Source: Gammaproteobacteria bacterium | GTDB lineage: Bacteria > Pseudomonadota > Gammaproteobacteria > Eutrophobiales > Eutrophobiaceae | Length of the DNA stretch: 22,155 bases | NCBI GenBank assembly: GCA_003645215.1 | Contig: QNEM01000008.1 | Coordinates: 1 to 22,155, forward strand | Reading direction: 5' to 3' | Shown: in pieces, positions 1-5,851 of the stretch | Position numbering within the stretch: the stretch's first letter is position 1 | Layout: the number at the start of each line of letters is the position of its first letter | Notes under the pieces: generated by a model | The model's input: only the letters and a program-made list of their open reading frames with translations | The model's database searches: none | What the model was told of the DNA's origin: nothing | Made by a program: the position numbers and the translations under genes

Positions 1-377
1 CAGGTGGTGCGTCTGGCGGGATACTCCCTGCCTCCCTGGGCGATGTGCCACTGGATTTTGACACACTTCAGGCACATGGTTGTTTTATTGGCTCAGCCGC
101 GATTGTCGTACTTTCTGATAAAGACAGTGCTAAAGAGATGGCTCTGAATGCCATACGCTTTTTTGAAGATGAATCTTGTGGACAATGTACGCCTTGTCGC
201 GTTGGTACTGCAAAGGCTGCTCATTTAATGGAAAAATCTGAATGGAATACAGATCTACTGGAAGAACTGTCTCAGGTAATGGAAGATGTGTCGATCTGTG
301 GACTCGGTCAGGCCGCACCTAACCCAATACGCTGTGCGATAAAATACTTTCCTGAGGAATTTGATGATGGCAGCTAA
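1..377 (+). CDS. fdsB: NAD-dependent formate dehydrogenase beta subunit FdsB, C-terminal part (5' end outside window)
   Basis: This is the last ~125 codons of a NuoF-like flavoprotein; the reading frame is open from base 3, so the gene starts before the window. In FdsB this subunit carries FMN and an N3-type [4Fe-4S] cluster and passes electrons from the FdsA active site to NAD+ in the cytoplasm. Seen directly: a glycine-rich GGASGGILP stretch as in NuoF/FdsB, then the cluster motif SCGQCTPCRVGT (C-x2-C-x2-C) and the distal fourth cysteine in SICGLGQAAPNP. The CGLG form after the last cysteine resembles FdsB/HoxF-type proteins more than complex I NuoF. The stop codon overlaps the start of the next gene (fdsA), which supports the formate dehydrogenase reading over a complex I gene. 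Confidence 0.9.
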   Translation, partial: GGASGGILPASLGDVPLDFDTLQAHGCFIGSAAIVVLSDKDSAKEMALNAIRFFEDESCGQCTPCRVGTAKAAHLMEKSEWNTDLLEELSQVMEDVSICGLGQAAPNPIRCAIKYFPEEFDDGS

Positions 378-3150
378 TCCTGACTATCTTGATAAAACTA
401 AATTCACTTTAAATGGTGAATCAATAGAAGCTATCGGTGATGAAACTATTCTGCAGGCAGCAGAACGTAGTGGCGTTGAAATTCCCTATTTATGCTACAA
501 GGAAGGTTTACGCCCGGATGGAAACTGCCGAGCCTGTGTCGTTGAAATTGAAGGTGAGCGGGTACTGGCACCCTCTTGTTGTAGACAACCTACTGAAGAT
601 ATGACAGTCAACAGTAACAGTGAACGTGCATTGCATTCTCAAAAGATGGTTGTGGAATTATTGATGTCTGATATGCCACAGCAGGGCAAATCACCCTATA
701 CACTTAATTCAGAACTTGATGAATGGGCAGATAAGCTGGACATATTCACACCACGTTTTCATCAAAGAAAGCAAACCAGGCCTGACTTATCCCACACTGC
801 AATAGCCGTTAACCTTGATGCCTGCATTCAGTGTACACGTTGCGTGCGTGCGTGTAGGGAAGAACAGGTCAATGATGTCATAGGTTATGCGTTTCGCGGC
901 AGTCACTCTGAAATTGTTTTTGATATGGCAGAACCCATGGGTGAAAGTAGCTGTGTTGCCTGCGGTGAATGTGTACAAGCCTGCCCGACCGGGGCCTTGA
1001 TGCCGGCCAGGAATGTCGGCCTGATAAAACCAGACAAACAGGTAGATTCAGTCTGTCCCTATTGTGGTGTTGGCTGTCAATTGACCTTCAACGTAAAAAA
1101 TAATCATATTCAATATGTTGATGGCCGCGATGGCCCGGCAAATAAGGGTAGGCTTTGTGTCAAAGGCCGCTATGGTTTTGACTATATCCATCATTCTGAT
1201 CGCCTGACAACGCCACTTATTCGCAAGGAGAATTCAACCAAGTCATCTGCCTTGATCGACCCCCTGGAAATGCACAAACATTTCAGAGAAGCGAGTTGGG
1301 AAGAAGCACTGGATCTTGTAGCCAGCAATCTTTTGAAAATCCGGGACAACATAGGTTCCGAGGCACTTGCAGGCTTTGGCTGTGCCAAAGGCAGTAATGA
1401 AGAAGCATATCTGTTTCAGAAACTGATCAGAACTGCTTTTAACACCAACAACGTTGATCACTGTACCCGTCTATGCCATGCCTCGTCCGTAGTTGCCCTG
1501 CTTGAAACCATTGGTTCAGGGGCCGTCTCAAACCAGGTAGCTGATGGCGTTGATGCTGAGGTAATTATCGTTATCGGCTCAAGACCAAATGATAATCATC
1601 CGGTCGCAGCCACATTTATCAAGAATGCAACTGCTCGCGGTAGTAAATTAATCATGATCGAGCCATACGGCTCAGAGATGTATCTTCACGCTGAACACTT
1701 ACTCAAGTTAAGGCCAGGAACGGATGTGATGCTTTTGAATGGCATGATGCACACTATCCTTGCCGAGAATTTACAAAATGATAAATTCATCGCCGAGCAT
1801 ACTGATGGCTTTGATGCACTCAAAGAGAATTTACAGGATTATAGTGCCGAAGCAGTATCACCTGTCTGTGGTATTCCCGTAGAAACAATCAAAACTGTCG
1901 CACGTTTGTATGCTACAGCAAAGACGGCCATTATTTTCTGGGGCATGGGCATCTCTCAACATGTGCACGGAACCGATAATGCGCGTTGTTTGATCTCGCT
2001 TGCCCTGATGACAGGTCAAATCGGCAGGCTCAGCACAGGTTTACATCCTCTGCGTGGACAAAATAATGTACAGGGTACATCTGATGTTGGACTCATCCCC
2101 ATGGTTTATCCTGATTACCAACCTGTCAATGATACGAAGGTTCGCCAGAATTTTGAAAAATTATGGGGTACAGAATTAAATCCTCATCCTGGTAAGACAG
2201 TTGTTGAAATCATGCATGCTATACATGATGGTGACCTCAATGGTCTCTACATTATGGGAGAGAACCCGGCCATGTCTGATCCGAACCTGAATCATGCCCG
2301 CGAGGCATTATCCATGCTAGATCATCTGGTAGTTCAAGATATCTTTTTCACTGAAACATGTAGCTACGCTGATGTCATACTGCCCGCCTCTGCCTTCCCG
2401 GAGAAGAATGGTACTTTTACCAATACGGATCGACGAGTACAGATGGGCAGAAAAGCAACTACCCCACCAGGTGATGCGCGTCAGGATTTATGGATTATTC
2501 AGGAGATTGCCAGACGTATGGGGCTGGACTGGAATTATGATGGTCCACAAGAAGTATTCTCAGAAATGCGTAAGGCCATGCCCAGTATTGCCGGAATGAC
2601 CTGGGAGCGATTGGAACAGGAAGGTTCATTGACTTATCCTCTCGAAAAAGAAGGCGATCCAGGCGAACCAGTCATTTTCAAGGATGGTATTTTCCCGACA
2701 GATGATGGTAAAGGTCGTTTCGTACCTGCAGAATATGTAGGGCCGTCTGAATTACCTGATGAAAAATATCCATTCATTTTCATTACTGGACGGCAGTTAG
2801 AGCATTGGCACACCGGTACCATGACGCGCCATTCAAGGGTATTGGATGCCCTGGAACCAGGTCCCTGTGTAATGATTAATCCCGTTAATCTCAAACAATT
2901 TGGATTAAAGACCGGTGATTTCATTGTCATTGAGTCACGACGTGGAAAAATTTCTGCAACCACACGTGCGGATGAGCATATGCAGGAAGGTGTCGTGATG
3001 ATGCCCTTTACTTACAATGAGGCCTCAGCAAACCTGATTACCAATGACGCACTGGATCCATTTGCAAAAATACCAGAGTTCAAGTTCTGCGCAGTCCACT
3101 TATCTCCGGGTGGAAGAGGTGATGATATGGTGCAGCGAAAAAAAACCTGA
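364..3150 (+). CDS. fdsA: NAD-dependent formate dehydrogenase alpha (catalytic) subunit FdsA
   Basis: Catalytic subunit of the soluble Mo/W formate dehydrogenase: formate to CO2, with electrons passed through FdsB to NAD+. About 928 residues, normal for FdsA. N-terminal NuoG-like [2Fe-2S] domain (cysteines near residues 44, 55, 58, 72), then two ferredoxin clusters (CIQCTRCVRAC near 154-164 and CVACGECVQAC near 197-207), then the bis-MGD domain with its [4Fe-4S] motif CPYCGVGC near 231 and the distal cysteine in GRLCVKG. The metal ligand is cysteine, not selenocysteine (TRLCHASS, Cys ~371, codon TGC). A C-terminal dinucleotide-binding domain contains GTMTRHSRVLDALEPGP. The start is ambiguous: TTG 361, ATG 364 and ATG 367 are consecutive codons; GAGGA at 354-358 favours 364 or 367. 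It overlaps the fdsB stop. The usual fdsC/fdsD genes do not follow; a terminator does. Confidence 0.95.
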   Translation: MMAANPDYLDKTKFTLNGESIEAIGDETILQAAERSGVEIPYLCYKEGLRPDGNCRACVVEIEGERVLAPSCCRQPTEDMTVNSNSERALHSQKMVVELLMSDMPQQGKSPYTLNSELDEWADKLDIFTPRFHQRKQTRPDLSHTAIAVNLDACIQCTRCVRACREEQVNDVIGYAFRGSHSEIVFDMAEPMGESSCVACGECVQACPTGALMPARNVGLIKPDKQVDSVCPYCGVGCQLTFNVKNNHIQYVDGRDGPANKGRLCVKGRYGFDYIHHSDRLTTPLIRKENSTKSSALIDPLEMHKHFREASWEEALDLVASNLLKIRDNIGSEALAGFGCAKGSNEEAYLFQKLIRTAFNTNNVDHCTRLCHASSVVALLETIGSGAVSNQVADGVDAEVIIVIGSRPNDNHPVAATFIKNATARGSKLIMIEPYGSEMYLHAEHLLKLRPGTDVMLLNGMMHTILAENLQNDKFIAEHTDGFDALKENLQDYSAEAVSPVCGIPVETIKTVARLYATAKTAIIFWGMGISQHVHGTDNARCLISLALMTGQIGRLSTGLHPLRGQNNVQGTSDVGLIPMVYPDYQPVNDTKVRQNFEKLWGTELNPHPGKTVVEIMHAIHDGDLNGLYIMGENPAMSDPNLNHAREALSMLDHLVVQDIFFTETCSYADVILPASAFPEKNGTFTNTDRRVQMGRKATTPPGDARQDLWIIQEIARRMGLDWNYDGPQEVFSEMRKAMPSIAGMTWERLEQEGSLTYPLEKEGDPGEPVIFKDGIFPTDDGKGRFVPAEYVGPSELPDEKYPFIFITGRQLEHWHTGTMTRHSRVLDALEPGPCVMINPVNLKQFGLKTGDFIVIESRRGKISATTRADEHMQEGVVMMPFTYNEASANLITNDALDPFAKIPEFKFCAVHLSPGGRGDDMVQRKKT

Positions 3151-3189
3151 TCCCGGTACCACCTGTTGTCAAATTGAAATATTCCTGAT

Positions 3190-3224
3190 AAAAAAGGGAG
3201 ATATCTTTAGATACCTCCCTTTTA
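3190..3224. terminator. Bidirectional intrinsic terminator between fdsA and the cupredoxin operon
   Basis: Stem AAAAGGGAG (3192-3200) pairs with CTCCCTTTT (3215-3223), and the interior (ATATCT with AGATAC) extends it with one mismatch. T-rich on the plus side and A-rich on the left, so it can end both fdsA (plus) and the convergent gene at 3264-4034 (minus). Confidence 0.8.
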
Positions 3225-3263
3225 TTCTGTAAGAACCAGAGAATCCCAGTCCCGTATCAGCTA

Positions 3264-4034
3264 TCAATTCACTTTATTGGCAACTATCTCGGAGCTGAAC
3301 TCTACATTTGTTAGAGTCAATTTTTCTTCTAGTAATGGTACGGATGGATTTGCAGGATCATTGATCACTGTCCATATTTGATACAACTTTCCAGGGATCT
3401 CTTCCGACATAATAAATTCATAACTTTTATTTGAAAACTCTTTTAATCTGTCCTTTTGTTGAATTTTCTCGAATGGATACAAGGTGATTTTTTCTCCCTG
3501 ATATTCTTTCCCATTGAGTTTAATAGTGACAGGCTCACTTTCGTTGTTATCAGCTATTGCCAGCTTGATTTGTCGATGAAAATATTTCCAACCGCCATCA
3601 GTTAAACGACTCATTTCGTAAACATCACCCTGCATGTATATCCCTATCACTGGATTCCCTGTAATTTTCTCCACATTACTTGGTGAGACTTTTTGACTTC
3701 TTTCTTCTGTAAAGAATTGTAATGCAGCATTCCTGGTACCATCTTCGTTTATTTGAATAATATCCAGATAAATATCATCGATGAAACCATCTTCATAAGA
3801 TCCGGTCTTTACAAATTCATAATGCAATCTTACTGGTTGCTCTATATTCAATAAATGTTTGTCCAACCACAATTTATTTTCGGCATTGGAAAATTCATAC
3901 TCATTAACGTCAACCATTCCCGAATCATCTATTGACCCAATCTGTGGCTTCAACTCTTCTTCTGCCGTTTTTTCAGCATAAACCAAGTTCGGGCTAGACA
4001 AAAAAACTAATAGCAGTGGCAAATATTTTATCAT
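3264..4034 (-). CDS. Unknown exported protein, last gene of the cupredoxin-xoxJ set
   Basis: I do not recognise this family. The 256-residue product starts with a clear Sec signal peptide (MIKYLPLLLVFLSS, likely cleaved after VYA near residue 20), so it should be periplasmic or surface-exposed. The rest is a mixed-charge, probably beta-rich protein with no cysteine, no heme motif and no transmembrane segment; blocks such as VRLHYEFVKTGSYEDGF and EDGTRNAALQFF may be conserved. An in-frame GTG nine bases upstream (4043) is an alternative start. It lies 25 bases after xoxJ with no terminator between, so it is probably co-transcribed with the cupredoxin and xoxJ. That context suggests a periplasmic accessory of methanol oxidation, but this is inference only. 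Confidence 0.8.
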   Translation of the reverse strand: MIKYLPLLLVFLSSPNLVYAEKTAEEELKPQIGSIDDSGMVDVNEYEFSNAENKLWLDKHLLNIEQPVRLHYEFVKTGSYEDGFIDDIYLDIIQINEDGTRNAALQFFTEERSQKVSPSNVEKITGNPVIGIYMQGDVYEMSRLTDGGWKYFHRQIKLAIADNNESEPVTIKLNGKEYQGEKITLYPFEKIQQKDRLKEFSNKSYEFIMSEEIPGKLYQIWTVINDPANPSVPLLEEKLTLTNVEFSSEIVANKVN

Positions 4035-4068
4035 TTTAATCACATCTAAATTTTATTTTGGCGGGAGA

Positions 4069-4983
4069 CTAATCGTCATCGTTTGCTACTGGTTTTGCAA
4101 CAACCTCTACAATAGGGATTCCATAACTACTGATAATGTCATTTATTCCTTCCTGTTGTTTATTAATGAATTCATTTAATTGTTCTTTCCATTCATTGTC
4201 ACCAAATCTAACGGCCATAGACATATTATAAACAAATTTCATTTGCGCTCTTTTTGGATCATCTTTCAAAGGTAATATAACCATTTCACCTCGATCTTTA
4301 TTCTTCGAGGCATAATACGCTGCAGTCGGCCCCCAAACGATGGTTGCATCGAACTTACCATCATAAAGATCGCTGAGGATAACTTCGGTGGGGTTTATCT
4401 TGGGATCACCCATCTGAAATTGATACGGAACCATATTATCCATTAAATTATGATAGAAAACCCAGAGTTGCGCAGGGCCACGATCAAACAAGCCCATTTT
4501 AATATCTTTTCTCTCGTTGTTCAGTGTCTCAAGCATCTCTGGCTCTATAACACTGTCCAGACCTCTGCCTTTGATATATACCATGACATAGGTTGCTGCG
4601 TAATAGGGTTTGGTCGTTGCTGCCAGTTCAAAGTGTTCTGGTACGCTCATCACCAGATCACACTTGTATACACCGTTTTCTTCAGAACGAAGTGTATTAC
4701 GAATAAAGCCTATACGCTGTGGGAACCATACATATTCCACTTCAGCACCAAGTTCTTTCGCAAGTAAATCAGCGACCTTGTTTTCCATGCCTTCTTCATT
4801 TTTATTGGAAAGCGGCATCAATTCAGGATCTGCACATACTTTCAGTACAGGTCGCTGCTTGCCACTTGATTCTTCAGCAATCGTAATATTACTGGTAAAA
4901 ACCAGGGTCAAAATGGAAATCAGGACGAACAATGTTCGTCCTGATTGATTTGAATAATTAAGTAAAATATTAGTCATATTCAT
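4069..4983 (-). CDS. xoxJ: XoxJ/MxaJ-type periplasmic binding protein associated with quinoprotein dehydrogenase
   Basis: Member of the solute-binding-like family encoded beside PQQ methanol dehydrogenases (MxaJ/XoxJ), thought to help activate or mature the dehydrogenase in the periplasm rather than feed an ABC transporter. Seen: an N-terminal signal segment (hydrophobic TLFVLISILTLVF, cleavage near TIAEE at ~36), then the family signature LKVCADPELMPLSN, KVADLLAKELGAEVEYVWFP and QRIGFIRNTLR, followed by ATTKPYYAATYVMVY. Length 304 is usual. It lies 21 bases after the cupredoxin gene and 25 before the unknown exported protein, and no transporter permease or ATPase is nearby. The start at 4983 (ATG AAT ATG) has a weak ribosome site. 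An unusually strong hairpin (4918-4946) lies in the signal-peptide codons. Confidence 0.9.
   Translation of the reverse strand: MNMTNILLNYSNQSGRTLFVLISILTLVFTSNITIAEESSGKQRPVLKVCADPELMPLSNKNEEGMENKVADLLAKELGAEVEYVWFPQRIGFIRNTLRSEENGVYKCDLVMSVPEHFELAATTKPYYAATYVMVYIKGRGLDSVIEPEMLETLNNERKDIKMGLFDRGPAQLWVFYHNLMDNMVPYQFQMGDPKINPTEVILSDLYDGKFDATIVWGPTAAYYASKNKDRGEMVILPLKDDPKRAQMKFVYNMSMAVRFGDNEWKEQLNEFINKQQEGINDIISSYGIPIVEVVAKPVANDDD
4918..4946 (-). repeat. 13-bp perfect inverted repeat (3-nt loop) inside xoxJ signal-peptide codons
   Basis: Bases 4918-4930 (AATCAGGACGAAC) are the exact reverse complement of 4934-4946, separated by AAT. In the xoxJ message this folds into a tight hairpin starting about 37 nt after the start codon. 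There is no U-run after it, so it is not a standard terminator. Confidence 0.9.
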
Positions 4984-5004
4984 TGAGTGTACGGAAAGTT
5001 TTAC

Positions 5005-5427
5005 TTATTTTGCTGCTAGTTTTTTCTTCAACTTGAAGATAACACCCTTCTCTCTACCTTTAGCATTAGCATCGAGTTGGTCCATATTATTGGCCTCGCC
5101 AACAATGATCGCACCGACCATACCGTTTGGATAATGTGGATTACATTTATAGATATAAACACCTTCTACATCCAGGGTCACCGCATATTCCTGACCAATA
5201 TTGGATTTCCAGGCTTCTGCTCCCTCCGGGATCAGACCATCCATTGATTGAGTGTCGTGAATGGTCATGTTTCTCCATTGGATAGTATCACCAGGCTGTA
5301 CAAACAAATGCATTGGATTAAAGTTGGTTGCGCCAGCAACAATCTCATGATCTTCGGCAGTTGCACTAAAGGATACGAGTAAAACTGACACAGCAGCTAA
5401 TTTTGTAGCAATTTTCATTATTTTCAT
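5005..5427 (-). CDS. Pseudoazurin-like type 1 copper protein (cupredoxin), candidate XoxF electron acceptor
   Basis: Small periplasmic blue-copper electron carrier of 140 residues. The Sec signal peptide is cleaved probably after SATA (residue ~24). The type 1 copper ligands are all visible: His57 in TIHDTQ, and Cys95, His98 and Met103 in KCNPHYPNGM. The C-x2-H-x4-M spacing and the preceding GLIPEGAEAWKS block match pseudoazurin; plastocyanin and amicyanin have other spacings. The C-terminus is lysine-rich (KLKKKLAAK). The start at 5427 is supported by AGAAGG five bases upstream; an in-frame ATG follows at 5418. It is the first gene of a set with xoxJ (21-bp gap), in the position where xoxG (cytochrome cL) usually sits, and 424 bases downstream of xoxF. 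Acceptance of electrons from XoxF is inferred; a role in denitrification or another respiratory branch is the alternative. Confidence 0.9.
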   Translation of the reverse strand: MKIMKIATKLAAVSVLLVSFSATAEDHEIVAGATNFNPMHLFVQPGDTIQWRNMTIHDTQSMDGLIPEGAEAWKSNIGQEYAVTLDVEGVYIYKCNPHYPNGMVGAIIVGEANNMDQLDANAKGREKGVIFKLKKKLAAK

Positions 5428-5757
5428 CTTAACCTTCTCCAGTGAGGTTTTGTATTACATAATCTATTGAATTTACACCACCAGGTACCGATTCATTGAG
5501 AAGTCTGTGGTTCAGGCGTAATCCTTAATTTTGCTGGATTTAGCCCATAAATTCAATCCCTATATTACTTAATATTGTCTTTCAAACACAACTAAACACC
5601 TGTGCGCACCCACTACATGGAAAAAATATTCAGGTGTCACGAGATGTGACTTTTGCCTGGTCACAAAGTTCTTGCTTTTTTTATGGAACTTTTCAGAAGG
5701 TAGCGATCACAGTAACAATAGTGATTTCAGGAAGATACTATTATTCATAAATAAGAT
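5428..5757 (-). promoter_or_regulatory. Leader/promoter region of the cupredoxin-xoxJ operon with two inverted repeats
   Basis: No gene is evident here. Since a strong terminator separates xoxF from this stretch, the cupredoxin gene probably has its own promoter here. Seen: the inverted repeat GTCAC-GAGAT-GTGAC at 5636-5650, with a further GGTCAC at 5659-5664; and ATCAC (5706-5710) facing GTGAT (5721-5725). On the minus strand TTGTGT and TAATAT with an 18-base spacer (about 5564-5593) is a weak promoter candidate. The operator role of the repeats is inferred. Confidence 0.35.
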
Positions 5758-5796
5758 AAAAAAAAGCCCCGACCTGTAAAAGGCCGGGGCTTTTTT
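5758..5796 (-). terminator. Strong intrinsic terminator of xoxF
   Basis: GC-rich stem GCCCCGGCCT/AGGTCGGGGC as read on the minus strand, followed by a run of eight T (5765 down to 5758). The one non-Watson-Crick position is a G-U pair in minus-strand RNA but an A-C mismatch in plus-strand RNA, so the hairpin is built for the xoxF transcript. Confidence 0.9.
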
Positions 5797-5804
5797 GTAA
5801 CTAC

Positions 5805-5836
5805 TTACGAACCCTGGTTTAAAACATGGTTCGTAA
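5805..5836 (-). repeat. Second hairpin between xoxF stop and its terminator
   Basis: TTACGAACC (5805-5813) is the exact reverse complement of GGTTCGTAA (5828-5836), giving a 9-bp stem with a 14-nt loop, 15 bases after the xoxF stop codon. It has no U-run; it could protect the 3' end of the message or be a relic terminator. Confidence 0.75.
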
Positions 5837-5851
5837 CGTGTTAAGTGCTAC

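Noticed and set aside
45..377. Reading the first gene as starting at GTG 45
   Set aside because: The frame stays open to base 3 and encodes NuoF/FdsB-like sequence upstream, so this is an internal codon of a truncated gene.
1..3150. Complex I NuoF-NuoG
   Set aside because: The second protein has a full bis-MGD catalytic domain with the active-site Cys in TRLCHASS and a formate dehydrogenase dinucleotide domain; no other nuo genes flank it.
4069..4983. Amino-acid ABC transporter binding protein
   Set aside because: Sequence blocks match the quinoprotein-associated MxaJ/XoxJ group and no permease or ATPase genes are nearby.
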